A stretch of DNA of 64,000 nucleotides from CAZFVY01 sp964522665. Its GTDB lineage: Bacteria; Verrucomicrobiota; Verrucomicrobiia; Limisphaerales; CAZFVY01. The stretch is from the NCBI GenBank assembly GCA_964522665.1, contig CAZFVY010000013.1, positions 26,403 to 90,402 on the forward strand, written 5' to 3'. Below, in pieces: positions 17,725 through 26,756 of the stretch. The notes below the pieces were generated by a model. The model had not been told where the DNA came from. It ran no database searches and saw nothing but the letters and a program-made list of their open reading frames with translations. Position 1 is the stretch's first letter. The number at the start of each line of letters is the position of its first letter. The position numbers were made by a program, and so were the translations under genes.

Positions 17725-20397
17725 TCAGCGCCGCGCCTTCGCGAGATTTTCGATGCTGCGAACGACGAGCGCGGTCCAACCGGTTTGATGATTGGCGCCG
17801 AGGCCCTTCCCGTTTTCGCCGTGAAAATACTCGTGGAAGAGCACCAGATCGCGCCAATGCGGATCGTAGTGAAAACGCGGGTCATCGCCGTGGCACGGCC
17901 GGCGGCCGGTCTCATCGGGCAGGAAGATTCGGGCCAGCCGCGCTTCGATTTCCTGCGCGACTTGTTGGAGATTCATCATCTGGCCAGAACCGGTCGGGCA
18001 CTCGACTTTTAGATTGTCGCCGTAGAAATGGTGATAGCGCTCGAGCGCTTCGATCAGCAGATAGTTAATCGGGAACCAAATCGGTCCGCGCCAATTCGAA
18101 TTGCCGCCGAAGAGGTAGGTGTTCGATTCCGCGGGAACGTAATCGACACGATGTTCCTCGCCGCCAGCCACCAGGACATAGGGGTGGTCGAGGTGGAACT
18201 TCGAAACGGAGCGAATGCCGTAGGGGGAGAGGAACTCGGCCTCGTCGAGCAGATAGCGCAGAACCCGCTGCAGTCGCTCGCGGGACGGGATGGCCAGGAG
18301 GCGATGGGTGTGGCCGGTCTCGCCGTAGCAGATGTTCCGCGAGAGGTCGGGACGGAATTTGAGGAACCAGTCGAATCGTTTGCTGAAGCCGGGCAGGCAC
18401 TTGACGGTCTCCTGCTCGAGAACTTCAACCGCGATCAACGGGAGCAGCCCAACGAGCGAGCGGGTTCGCAAGGGGACCACCTCGTGGTCGAATTGGATTT
18501 GATCGTAGTAGAAGCCGTCGGTTTCATCCCAGAGGCCAGTTCCGCCCAAAGTGTTCATCGCGTCGGCGATTTGGACGAAGTGTTCGAGGAATTTCGAGGC
18601 CATATCCTCATAGGCGACGTTCACGCGGTCGCCGTCGTGGGCCAGCTCGAGCGCGATGCTGAGCATCGTGGCGCAGTAGAAAGCCATCCAGGCCGTGCCG
18701 TCCGCCTGTTGGAGCGAACCGCCGGTTGGGAGCGGCTTCGAGCGATCGAACACGCCGATGTTGTCGAAACCGAGGAATCCGCCGGAGAACAGGTTTTTGC
18801 CTTGGGCGTCCTTGCGATTGACCCACCAGGTGAAATTGACCAGGAGCTTTTGAAAGACGCTTTCGAGAAAGCCGCGGTCACGCTGGCCACCCCGGGCGGC
18901 GATCTTGTAAACGCGCCAGGCGGCCCAGGCGTGAACCGGGGGATTCACGTCGTTGAACGCGAATTCGTACGCGGGGATTTGGCCGTTCGGGTGCATGTAC
19001 CACTCGCGCAAGAGCAGGCTGAGTTGATCTTGCGCGAACCGGCCGTCGATGCGGGCAAACGGAATCATGTGGAACGCCAAGTCCCACGCGGCGAACCAGG
19101 GATATTCCCACTTGTCGGGCATCGAAAGGATGTCGCGGCTGAACAGGTGGCCCCATTCGTGATTGCGGCCCGATTTGCGCTCCGGCGGTGGCGGCGGTTG
19201 GCCAGGGTCGCCGTCCAGCCAATCGCGCACAACGTAATGATAAAACTGTTTGCTGCAAAGCAGTCCGGCGTATCCTTGCCGGACAATATTGCACTCTTGG
19301 GCGGTCAAGCGGCCCGGGCTGACGTTGGCGTAGAATTCATCCGCTTCTTTGATCCGTCGCGCGAAGACGGCGTCGAAATCGGCATTGCGTTTGGCGGTAG
19401 GCGTCTCAGCTTCCGCGTAAAGGCGGAGGCGGATCGTCTGCTCGCGTCCGGCCGGTATTTCGAGGATATAATGTGGCGCGGCCTTGGTGCCAAAATTCTG
19501 CGGATTCACCGCGCTGGCGTGGCCGCCAATCACGCACTCATGGAACGCGTCTTTGACGAAAGGGCTGGCATTAGGCGAGCCAAAAAGCCGGGCGTAGTTC
19601 GATTCGTTGTCGGTGAAGAGAACTTCGGGCTTACGACGGTTTGGGCCGGGGCCGAAGTCGAAGAAAAAACGGCCAAGCTTCTCATGGTCCAAGCGGAGTA
19701 AATGCGCGTTTTCCAACTCGATGCGAGGCTTGGCGGTGGCGCCTTCCTGACTGGGGCTGAGGATCCAGGTATTGCGGAACCAAACGGTTGGCAGGACGTG
19801 GATTTGCGCGGTGTCGGGACCGCGATTGGCGATCGTAATCCGGATCAGGATGTCGTTCGGCGACTCCTTCGCGTATTCGGTGAAAACATCGAAATAGCGA
19901 TGGTCGTTAAAGATACCGGTGTCCGCCAGTTCGTATTCCGGATCGGCTTTGCCGCGCCGATGGTTCTCCTGGAGGAGTTGACCGTACGGAAACTCGGCTT
20001 GCGGGTATTTGTAGAGCAACTTGCAGTAGGAGTGGGTCGGGGTCGAGTCGAGATAGAAATACTGTTCCTTGACGTCTTCTCCGTGGTTGCCCTCGGGTCC
20101 GGTGAGGCCGAACAGCCGCTCCTTGAGGATTGGGTCGCGCCCATTCCAGAGCGCCAGGGCGAAACAGAGGCGGCATTCGCGGTCGCTGAAACCGAGCAGG
20201 CCGTCTTCGCCCCAGCGGTAGGCGCGGCTGCGCGCGTGATCGTGCGGAAAGTAGTCCCAACAATTACCCCCCTCGGAATAGTCCTCGCGCACCGTGGCCC
20301 ACTGGCGTTCGGAAAGGTAGGGTCCCCAGCGTTTCCAGTTCTTATGGCGCTGGCTGTCCTCAGCGAGTCGGTGCGCTTCGGCGGTCATGTTTTTCAT
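17725..20397 (-). CDS. GH63-like glucosidase (MGH1-type glycoside hydrolase)
   Basis: 890 residues. The sequence follows the large bacterial proteins related to mannosyl-oligosaccharide glucosidase: an N-terminal NWKRWGPYLSERQWATVRED block with WDYFPHDHARSRAYRWGEDG, a beta-rich region, then an (alpha/alpha)6 barrel with EWGHLFSRDILSMPDKWEY, WDETDGFYYDQIQF and NSNWRGPIWFPINYLLIEAL. The WDETDGFYYD and RGPIWFP segments hold the acidic and substrate-binding residues of the clan. No signal peptide, so it is cytosolic; the likely substrates are glucosides such as mannosylglycerate or glucosylglycerate relatives, but this is inference. ATG 20397 is preferred; ATG 20388 is possible. No partner genes are adjacent. 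Confidence 0.82.
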   Translation of the reverse strand: MKNMTAEAHRLAEDSQRHKNWKRWGPYLSERQWATVREDYSEGGNCWDYFPHDHARSRAYRWGEDGLLGFSDRECRLCFALALWNGRDPILKERLFGLTGPEGNHGEDVKEQYFYLDSTPTHSYCKLLYKYPQAEFPYGQLLQENHRRGKADPEYELADTGIFNDHRYFDVFTEYAKESPNDILIRITIANRGPDTAQIHVLPTVWFRNTWILSPSQEGATAKPRIELENAHLLRLDHEKLGRFFFDFGPGPNRRKPEVLFTDNESNYARLFGSPNASPFVKDAFHECVIGGHASAVNPQNFGTKAAPHYILEIPAGREQTIRLRLYAEAETPTAKRNADFDAVFARRIKEADEFYANVSPGRLTAQECNIVRQGYAGLLCSKQFYHYVVRDWLDGDPGQPPPPPERKSGRNHEWGHLFSRDILSMPDKWEYPWFAAWDLAFHMIPFARIDGRFAQDQLSLLLREWYMHPNGQIPAYEFAFNDVNPPVHAWAAWRVYKIAARGGQRDRGFLESVFQKLLVNFTWWVNRKDAQGKNLFSGGFLGFDNIGVFDRSKPLPTGGSLQQADGTAWMAFYCATMLSIALELAHDGDRVNVAYEDMASKFLEHFVQIADAMNTLGGTGLWDETDGFYYDQIQFDHEVVPLRTRSLVGLLPLIAVEVLEQETVKCLPGFSKRFDWFLKFRPDLSRNICYGETGHTHRLLAIPSRERLQRVLRYLLDEAEFLSPYGIRSVSKFHLDHPYVLVAGGEEHRVDYVPAESNTYLFGGNSNWRGPIWFPINYLLIEALERYHHFYGDNLKVECPTGSGQMMNLQQVAQEIEARLARIFLPDETGRRPCHGDDPRFHYDPHWRDLVLFHEYFHGENGKGLGANHQTGWTALVVRSIENLAKARR

Positions 20398-20762
20398 TAG
20401 CTACACTAATAATCACGTTGAGTGGTCTTCGACCGATGCCTTGCCACTAACCCCACGTCTGCGATTCAAGGGGCGAGGTTTCGAGCGTCGGTGGCTGCTT
20501 AGTGAAACGTGCTGAGAGAGTTATGCGCTCCCGAAATCCATTGGTCAAGCGCGAGGACGGGCGCTTTTGCACCTCAATTTCACCGACCTGGGTCTTCTGG
20601 TCTCCAAATGTTTACTTCCAACTATTGAGGACGACCCAGAACCAGGCCCCTAGAATTCAACGTCACCCGAAAACAACCACCCCACTCGCATGCCTAGCGG
20701 TCGCGCGATCCGGTTCGCGCGGAGCCGAACTATTGCGCACGGCCTGGCGTTAGATCGCTGCC
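20398..20762. other. 365-base gap of lower GC
   Basis: An 83-codon frame (20502-20753, plus) is open, but its translation is without recognisable pattern and it has no ribosome site, so it is not called. The composition is visibly less GC-rich than the flanks, continuing into the small genes to the right. No repeat ends or transposase remnants were seen. Confidence 0.45.
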
Positions 20763-21098
20763 TTACCATATACGCAAGCGAGCGGCTTCGACCCGACTCC
20801 AGATCTCGCTTGGCATGCTTTGTCTCCAGACTCCGCCTAAAAGATCGTTAAATCGCGAGTTGCGGCGCGCTTCCTCTTCGACACGATCGATGAATGCTGC
20901 GCCATGCCAGACTAGCAAGTTTTCGAGAGGTCCTGCAGCAAGCAAGGCTTTCTCGTCATCAGTGAGGTCGCGTTTCAGCGTTTCACCAATCGCCAGCCAA
21001 GCCCGCTCTGGATTATCCGCGCACGCGTCGTGCATTAGGCCGTCCTCGTCGCCGGCAAGCCAAATTGCCACGAGACTTTCGATTTCTTGTTCGGCCAT
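20763..21098 (-). CDS. DUF6869-like small protein
   Basis: 111 residues from ATG 21098 (a TTG six codons upstream is possible). It is all-helical and acidic, with ADNPERAWLAIGETLKR, a LLAAGPLENLLVWHGAAFID stretch and RFNDLLGGVWRQSMPSEIW. These phrases fit the DUF6869 family as I remember it, whose members are often found as strain-variable single genes. The function is unknown; contact-toxin immunity-like proteins have similar size and character, but there is no toxin nearby. It is the last gene of a minus-strand run. Confidence 0.65.
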   Translation of the reverse strand: MAEQEIESLVAIWLAGDEDGLMHDACADNPERAWLAIGETLKRDLTDDEKALLAAGPLENLLVWHGAAFIDRVEEEARRNSRFNDLLGGVWRQSMPSEIWSRVEAARLRIW

Positions 21099-21152
21099 AA
21101 CGGTTAATCCGATCAAGGTCCGGGGTGCATTATTTAGGTGCGTCCATTCACG

Positions 21153-21464
21153 CTATTGAAATCTTTGCGTCATCGGCCGGGACGTCTCGGCGCCATCGCT
21201 GGGTGAATCTAGTCTCCCGACCGAGGGCGGCCCGTCAACCCCACACATTGGACAGTAACAGGTCATTACATCCATCTTCCCGGCGCTGTCGGCCGATGGG
21301 CAAAACCAGCCCGAATTCCGAGCCTCCTCAGCTAGAGCCTCGAAATACTTGTCGCTAGCGAAAGCGTGCGAGGTCTCAAAAACTGACCTCTGGCTACAAA
21401 CGGCGCACTCGAACTCCAACGCGAAAACTGCATGGGCGTCGAAAGGATCGTTCATGTTGCTCAT
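21153..21464 (-). CDS. Small protein with two CxxC pairs
   Basis: 103 residues. CAVCSQR near residue 20 and CYCPMCG near residue 70 give two CxxC pairs, as in a zinc ribbon. Its ATG overlaps the stop codon of the ABC ATPase gene (ATGA at 21461-21464), pointing to translational coupling; ATG 21455 is an alternative. The family is not recognised. It and the DUF6869-like gene lie in the stretch of lower GC. Confidence 0.6.
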   Translation of the reverse strand: MSNMNDPFDAHAVFALEFECAVCSQRSVFETSHAFASDKYFEALAEEARNSGWFCPSADSAGKMDVMTCYCPMCGVDGPPSVGRLDSPSDGAETSRPMTQRFQ

Positions 21465-22318
21465 AAAACTCGGCCCGCCAGGGGCGCCACCGTTAAAGCA
21501 TAACGGCCTCCAGCGACGCGCAAACGGACCTTGGCATTAAAAGCGTCGGAAAGGAGCTTGGAGGAGAGTACCATCGGGCGCGAGCCGGCCGCCAGAACCT
21601 GGCCACCGCGGAGCGCGAGCAGGTGCGAAAAACTCGGCATGATTTCCTCGACGTGATGGGTCACGAGGACCAAGGCCGGGCCGCCGGCGGTCGCGCCGAG
21701 CCGGTTGAGGAACTGCAGAAAATGCTCGCGCGCGGCGGGGTCGAGGCCGGCGCACGGTTCGTCAAGGATCAGTAACTCGGGGTGAGCCATCAACGCGCGG
21801 CCAATCAGCACCCGTTGTCGTTCGCCTTGCGAGAGGTAGAGCCAAGGCCGCTGCGCGAGGTGTTCGGCTTCGATTTGCCGAAGAATCCCGAGCGCCCGCC
21901 GGCGGTCGGCGGTGGTGATTTCACCCCAATAGTCGATCATGGCGTATTTTCCGCTGACGACGCTCTCCAGCGCCGGTTCGGAATCGGCCATCAATTGGCG
22001 AACCACCGAGCTGACCAGGCCGATGCGTTTGCGCAGTTCGGGCCAGTGCGCCCGGCCATAACGGCGGCCCAAAAGATCGACGGTTCCGCTCGTCGGCGAG
22101 AGGTAACCGGTCAGAGCGCTGAGGAGGGAGGTTTTGCCGGAGCCGTTCGCCCCGAGAATGACCCAATGCTCACCGGGAGCAATGCGCCACGAGACGTGAT
22201 CCAGAATCAGGGTGTCGCCGCGCCGGACGCAAAGGTCGGCGACTTCCAAGATCGGTTGTGAGTTCGGTTTCAAAAAAGGATTTGAGGGTGGGAGCGGCGA
22301 GGCGAGTGGCGCAGGCAT
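21461..22318 (-). CDS. ABC ATPase without a permease (ModF/YlmA-like)
   Basis: 285 residues from ATG 22318, where the family's homology starts; a frame open further upstream is inside the preceding gene. Walker A GANGSGKTSLL, signature YLSQGERQRVLIGRAL, Walker B ELLILDEPCAGLDPAAREHF, and VTHHVEEI are all present. The ATHWPELR-like RRYGRAHWPELRKRIGLVSS segment is typical of the ModF/YlmA group, which have no permease. It lies 19 bases after a possible glycosyltransferase gene. Its cellular role is unknown. Confidence 0.85.
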   Translation of the reverse strand: MPAPLASPLPPSNPFLKPNSQPILEVADLCVRRGDTLILDHVSWRIAPGEHWVILGANGSGKTSLLSALTGYLSPTSGTVDLLGRRYGRAHWPELRKRIGLVSSVVRQLMADSEPALESVVSGKYAMIDYWGEITTADRRRALGILRQIEAEHLAQRPWLYLSQGERQRVLIGRALMAHPELLILDEPCAGLDPAAREHFLQFLNRLGATAGGPALVLVTHHVEEIMPSFSHLLALRGGQVLAAGSRPMVLSSKLLSDAFNAKVRLRVAGGRYALTVAPLAGRVL

Positions 22319-22337
22319 CCGCTGAGGCGGCAAGAGT

Positions 22338-23063
22338 TTACGCGATGAGGCGCGGTTCGAGTCGGTCCGCCGTTGGGTGGGCGAGGAGGCGCTCGCATTG
22401 CTCGATGAACAGGCGCTCGTTGGTCGGGTTCCCCGGCAGGAAGGCATGAAAAACCAGATCACCATACGTGGTTCCGATGCCAAAGGCGTGGCCATTCCCC
22501 AACTGCCAGCGCCGCTCATGGACGTGAGCGGGAAAGATCAAACAGACGGTATAGCCCTGTTCTTCGGCCCGCCAGGTAATCTCCTCCGCGCAGTCGGATC
22601 GCGCGGTGCCGTCAAAGGTTGGACGTCCGAGCGCCTCGTACATTTTACGCGAAATCGCGAACGCGCTCGGTCCGGCGTAGAGGTGATTCACCGAGTCATT
22701 AACCACGATATGATTGGATTGTTGCGCGGGACCGAAAACCGTCCGCTGATCGCGAATCTTGTCGATCGCCACGTTGACGAAATCGGACCGCAGCGGTACG
22801 GCGTCGATGTCGAATAGCATGAAGTAGTCATAATCTCCGCCGAGTTCGGTCAGGAACCGATCGACGGCGAACCCGTGGGTGCATCGCGGGAATTCAACCT
22901 CCACCTGGTTGATCGGCCAGCCGAATCGTTCGAAAACGCGGCGTTGAGCGTCGGCCAAGCGGGCGCCGCGGTTCGCGCCGTAAAAGGAAGCGATCACCAC
23001 GCGTTCTCCCGCGTGCTCAAGCGCTTGCAAGTCCTTTGGAGGTTTAGGGCAGTCGGCCATCAT
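22338..23063 (-). CDS. Putative glycosyltransferase-like protein with DxD motif
   Basis: 241 residues (start at one of the two adjacent ATGs 23063 or 23060). A DYFMLFDIDAVPLRSDFV block with DxD, preceded by VVIASFYGANRG, resembles nucleotide-diphospho-sugar transferases of GT-A fold, and a later CAEEITWRAEEQGYTVCLIF and a HVHERRWQLGNGHAFGIGTT stretch would provide acceptor-side residues. No close family could be named. It is first in the minus-strand run and divergent from yicC. Confidence 0.5.
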   Translation of the reverse strand: MMADCPKPPKDLQALEHAGERVVIASFYGANRGARLADAQRRVFERFGWPINQVEVEFPRCTHGFAVDRFLTELGGDYDYFMLFDIDAVPLRSDFVNVAIDKIRDQRTVFGPAQQSNHIVVNDSVNHLYAGPSAFAISRKMYEALGRPTFDGTARSDCAEEITWRAEEQGYTVCLIFPAHVHERRWQLGNGHAFGIGTTYGDLVFHAFLPGNPTNERLFIEQCERLLAHPTADRLEPRLIA

Positions 23064-23172
23064 GTCCCGGCGAAATCGGCTTCCAACATGGCGCCAAGCG
23101 GAGCCGGATGGAAAGCCGAAAGTGCAAAAATGGTTCGCTTGCGGTCTCAACTGCCGCCATAGTCCCGGCGCA

Positions 23173-24054
23173 ATGAAATCAATGACCGGATACGGGCGCG
23201 GCGAATGCGCGCAGGCGGGCTTCAAGGTGACGGTGGAAGCCAACTCCGTGAACCGGAAACAGAGCGAGATTTCGGTGAATCTCCCCGCCTCGCTGGAACC
23301 GCTCGAGGCGCGCGTTCGCGACGAAGCCAATCGTTTCATCGCGCGCGGCCGCTTGAGCCTCCGGGTGGTGTTGCACGCCGGAGAAGGCCGTGCGCCGTTG
23401 GGGATGTTGGTGAACGAGCCGCTGGCCCGCGGTTACGCGGAGGAATTTGCCCGGCTCGGGGCGAGGCTCAAGCTTTCCGGTCCCGTTACGCTCGAGACGG
23501 TCTTGCGGGCGCCGGGGGTGTTGCAGGATCCGTCCGAGGCGGTGGACGCGGAGACGTTTGGCCCGGCGGTTGAGAAGGCGTTGCGCGCCGCGCTGACGGC
23601 GCTCGTCAAGATGAGGCAGACGGAAGGAACGCATCTGGCCAAAGATCTTCGTGCGCGGATCGCGACCTCGCGAAAGGCGGTGGCCGCCGTCGCAAAGCTC
23701 TCGCCGAAGGCGACGGAACGGTACCGGGAGCAACTGCGCGAGCGGATCAAAAGCATCGGATTGGAAACGCCGGACATCAACGATGAGCGGTTGGTCAAAG
23801 AGGTGGTTTATTTCGCCGAGCGCTCGGATATCTCCGAAGAACTGACCCGCCTGGAAAGTCATTTTTTACAGTTCGATGAAAGCCTGGCGACCACTGAACC
23901 GGTGGGAAGGACGCTGGATTTTCTAGTTCAGGAGATGAACCGGGAGGTCAACACGATCGGGTCGAAGGCGAACGACGCGGCCATCTCGAGGCACGTGATC
24001 ACGCTGAAATCCGAGTTGGAAAAACTGCGCGAGCAGGTACAGAACGTCGAGTGA
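23173..24054 (+). CDS. yicC: YicC family endoribonuclease
   Basis: 293 residues, starting MKSMTGYGRGE as all YicC proteins do; NSVNRKQSEISVNLP follows, and the C-terminal DUF1732 domain ends with ERSDISEELTRLESHFLQFD and NRENTIGSKAND-like NREVNTIGSKANDAAIS. YicC cleaves small RNAs and mRNAs in enterobacteria. The frame is open upstream but the family start fixes ATG 23173. gmk begins 13 bases after the stop, a linkage conserved in many bacteria. Confidence 0.95.
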   Translation: MKSMTGYGRGECAQAGFKVTVEANSVNRKQSEISVNLPASLEPLEARVRDEANRFIARGRLSLRVVLHAGEGRAPLGMLVNEPLARGYAEEFARLGARLKLSGPVTLETVLRAPGVLQDPSEAVDAETFGPAVEKALRAALTALVKMRQTEGTHLAKDLRARIATSRKAVAAVAKLSPKATERYREQLRERIKSIGLETPDINDERLVKEVVYFAERSDISEELTRLESHFLQFDESLATTEPVGRTLDFLVQEMNREVNTIGSKANDAAISRHVITLKSELEKLREQVQNVE

Positions 24055-24067
24055 TCGGCGCTTGTCT

Positions 24068-24694
24068 ATGTCTAGCCAGCCATCCAACGCGTTGTTAATC
24101 GTCATTTCGGGGCCGTCCGGCGGAGGCAAGACGACCCTGTGCGAACAGTTGGCCAAAGCCGAACCCAATTTGGCTCGCGCGGTCACCTGCACCACCCGCC
24201 CGCCGCGGGTGGGAGAGAAGGATGGCGTCGATTACTACTTTCTTGAGGCGGCGACGTTCCTCAAGCGGGTGCAGGCCGGTCATTTCCTGGAGCACGCCAC
24301 GGTGTACGGCAATAGTTACGGCACGCTCAAATCGGAAGTGCTGAATCAATTACGCCAGGGCCGCGACGTCGTTCTCAACGTGGATGTTCAAGGCGCGGCG
24401 TCGATTCGCGCCAACGCCGAGCGAAACGACGAATTGCGCGATGCGTTGATTACCGTGTTTCTCACGCCGCCGTCGCTGGCGATGCTCGAAAAGCGCCTGC
24501 GCAAGCGAGCCACCGAGTCGGCGGCCGCGATTCAGAAACGTTTGGGAGTGGCGCGTGAGGAAATCGCGCAATGGAAGTTGTTTGATTATCTTCTGTTGAG
24601 TTCCACCATCGCGGAAGATTTGCGACAGATGCAGATGGTTTTGGGCGCCGAAAAGCGGCGCACGAGTCGGGCTAAAGCGCCGGAAAACGAATGA
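24068..24694 (+). CDS. gmk: Guanylate kinase
   Basis: 208 residues. It phosphorylates GMP to GDP. P-loop SGPSGGGKTTL, the GMP-binding TCTTRPPRVGEKDGVDYYFL and the FLEHATVYGNSYGT segment are intact, as is DVQGAASIR. ATG 24068 is preferred over the TTG two codons earlier. The stop overlaps the start of a micro-ORF; rpoZ, which commonly follows gmk, is missing from this spot. Confidence 0.96.
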   Translation: MSSQPSNALLIVISGPSGGGKTTLCEQLAKAEPNLARAVTCTTRPPRVGEKDGVDYYFLEAATFLKRVQAGHFLEHATVYGNSYGTLKSEVLNQLRQGRDVVLNVDVQGAASIRANAERNDELRDALITVFLTPPSLAMLEKRLRKRATESAAAIQKRLGVAREEIAQWKLFDYLLLSSTIAEDLRQMQMVLGAEKRRTSRAKAPENE

Positions 24695-24771
24695 ACCAAG
24701 CGCCATTAGAGGAAGTTGTGGAGCGCCGGCGGGGAGGCAGAGGTCGGCGTTGGGGGAGGCATCGGGGATGA
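24691..24771 (+). CDS. 26-residue micro-ORF coupled to both neighbours
   Basis: ATG 24691 overlaps the gmk stop (ATGA), and its own TGA at 24769-24771 overlaps the ATG of coaC (again ATGA). The peptide starts MNQAPLEEVVERRR and is then Arg/Gly-rich. It stands where rpoZ usually stands in gmk operons, though similarity to omega is not evident. It may be a coupling leader, a remnant, or chance. Confidence 0.4.
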   Translation: MNQAPLEEVVERRRGGRGRRWGRHRG

Positions 24772-25325
24772 GTTCCGGGAAGTGCGTCGTTCTGGGGGTG
24801 ACAGGCTCGATCTCGGCTCACAAAGCGGTGGATGTCGCCAGTCGGCTGGCCAAGGCGGAGTGTGACGTGCGCGTGGTAATGACGGCGGACGCCTTGCGCT
24901 TTATCACGCCGCTTCCTTTCAAGACCCTTTCCCGCCATCCCGTCGTCACCGATTTGTACGATGAGGAGGAAGGTTGGAAACCCGCCCACATAGAATTGGC
25001 CGATCGCGCGGACTTGCTGCTCGTCGCGCCGGCCACGGCCAACCAGCTCGCCAAACTCGCGCATGGGCTGGCTGACGACGCGTTGACGTGCATCGCGCTG
25101 GCGTTGAATCCAGGCGCGCGGCTGCTGCTCGCGCCGGCGATGAACGGCAAGATGTGGCAGCACCCCGCGACGCGGCAGAACGTCGCAACCTTGATCGCGC
25201 GGGGCGCGGAAATCATTGGGCCGGAGGCCGGGATGCTTTCCTGCGGCTATGAGGGCGTGGGCCGGCTTTGGAATACTGAAGGAATCGTCGCGCGGGCGTT
25301 GGAATTACTCTCGGATCGGGTTTAG
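24768..25325 (+). CDS. coaC: Phosphopantothenoylcysteine decarboxylase (flavoprotein, stand-alone CoaC)
   Basis: 185 residues. It decarboxylates 4'-phosphopantothenoylcysteine with FMN, in coenzyme A synthesis. VTGSISAHKAVDVASRL binds FMN, ADLLLVAPATANQLAKLAHG and the LLLAPAMNGKMW motif carry the active site, and MLSCGYEGVGRL contains the catalytic Cys. The protein stops where the CoaB synthetase domain would begin in the usual CoaBC fusion, and no coaB follows in the window. ATG 24768 overlaps the micro-ORF stop. Confidence 0.9.
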   Translation: MSSGKCVVLGVTGSISAHKAVDVASRLAKAECDVRVVMTADALRFITPLPFKTLSRHPVVTDLYDEEEGWKPAHIELADRADLLLVAPATANQLAKLAHGLADDALTCIALALNPGARLLLAPAMNGKMWQHPATRQNVATLIARGAEIIGPEAGMLSCGYEGVGRLWNTEGIVARALELLSDRV

Positions 25326-25343
25326 AGTAGCGACGATCAAGGT

Positions 25344-26756
25344 ATGTCGTTGAGCCTGACAGTTTCGCACGGAGTCGAGGCGTGGCGCGGTTTTTGGGCC
25401 ACGGCGGCGCCGGATCCGCGCCAGCAGGCGGCGCGCATCCGCCTGGTCGAGCGGAACATTGGCTTGCCGGTCAAGGGAGTCGCCATCGCGGCGCTGGTCT
25501 ATTCGCTCTTCTTCTATCACTGGTTTGGGGATGCGCAGGCGAAGGATGTTCAGCCGACGGTGCAGATCAGCGTGGTGGAAGTGGCCTTGGAGGTGGTTCA
25601 ACGTTTCTTTCTAATCTATTTGGTCCTCAATGTCGGCGTCGGGGCCGTGCTGCTCGGGATGCGGCAGTTTCCGGTCGCGCTGGTGGAGAACGTGGTGTTC
25701 GGGGTCTGCCTGCTCGACGGGTTGTTTTTGGCGGCGCTCACGGTTGTTACCGGCGGATTCGACAGCGTGCTTTTCTGGGCCTACTTGGGACTGGTGATGC
25801 GTAACGCGGTGAGCGTGGCGGCTCCGACCTCGCAGATCGTGTTGAGCCTCATCATGACCGTGAGCTATTTGGTCGCAGGCTTGATCGACGTGACCATGAT
25901 GAAGATTACGGTCAGCGACAAGGAGACCGAGTTGCTGGACCCCAATCCCGAGCCGTTCATGCTCCGGATCATCCTTTTGCTTTTGCTCACCGCCTGCTGT
26001 TGCGGTTTGCGCGTCTTGTTTGACCGGCAGCGGCGCTCAGAAGACGAGGCGCTGGAATTCGCGCAGCGCCAGGAACAGTTGCAGGCGGCTGGCCGGCTCG
26101 CGGCGGAAATAGCGCACCAACTGAAAAACCCGCTCGGGATCATCAATAACGCGGCGTTCACCTTGCAGAGGACCGTGAAGGAAGGGGGGAAGACCATTAC
26201 TCAGCAAATTAAGATCATCCGCGAGGAGGTGGGACGATCGGACCGGATTATCACGGAATTAATGGGCTACGCGCGCCTGGTCGAGGGACGCCTCGAAAAA
26301 CTCGACGTGGTGGAAGAACTGGAGAGCGCCATTGCTCAGGTCTTCCCTCCGGCGGTGAAATACGAAGTGGAAATCACTCGTGACTACGCGCCCGCGCTGC
26401 CGGTGCTCTTTCTCCAGCGCAACCATTTGTCCGAGATCTTTGTCAATATTCTGCAGAACGCGCGCGAGGCGATGAACGCCAAAGGTCACATTGGCGTGCG
26501 CGCGGCTTTCGGCGAGAATTACACGGTGCTGGTCCAAATCGAGGATGATGGGCCGGGAATCCCGCATGAACAGCAGGAAAAGGTATTTGAACCCTATTTT
26601 ACCACCAAGGAATCGGGCACGGGGCTGGGCTTGGCGATCGTCAAGCACAACACGGAAATCTACGGTGGAAAAGTGCGCATTGAATCTGAGCTTGGAAGAG
26701 GGACCCGTTTTGTGCTACAGTTCCCAGCGCGTGCCTTGATAAAGCTAAGAAGATGA
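25344..26756 (+). CDS. Membrane sensor histidine kinase
   Basis: 470 residues. About five to six membrane helices fill residues 45-225, with only short loops, so sensing is probably within the membrane. Next comes a coiled segment, the H-box EIAHQLKNPLGIINNAA with His258 as the phosphorylation site, the N-box NILQNAREAM, DDGPGIP, and GTGLGLAIVKHNTEIYGG. It autophosphorylates and passes phosphate to the regulator whose ATG overlaps its stop codon. It begins 18 bases after coaC. Confidence 0.93.
   Translation: MSLSLTVSHGVEAWRGFWATAAPDPRQQAARIRLVERNIGLPVKGVAIAALVYSLFFYHWFGDAQAKDVQPTVQISVVEVALEVVQRFFLIYLVLNVGVGAVLLGMRQFPVALVENVVFGVCLLDGLFLAALTVVTGGFDSVLFWAYLGLVMRNAVSVAAPTSQIVLSLIMTVSYLVAGLIDVTMMKITVSDKETELLDPNPEPFMLRIILLLLLTACCCGLRVLFDRQRRSEDEALEFAQRQEQLQAAGRLAAEIAHQLKNPLGIINNAAFTLQRTVKEGGKTITQQIKIIREEVGRSDRIITELMGYARLVEGRLEKLDVVEELESAIAQVFPPAVKYEVEITRDYAPALPVLFLQRNHLSEIFVNILQNAREAMNAKGHIGVRAAFGENYTVLVQIEDDGPGIPHEQQEKVFEPYFTTKESGTGLGLAIVKHNTEIYGGKVRIESELGRGTRFVLQFPARALIKLRR

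Noticed and set aside
18028..19701. 557-codon open frame on the plus strand inside the glucosidase gene
   Set aside because: The opposite strand encodes strongly conserved GH63-like motifs through this whole region; the plus-strand frame has no start signal and no family match.
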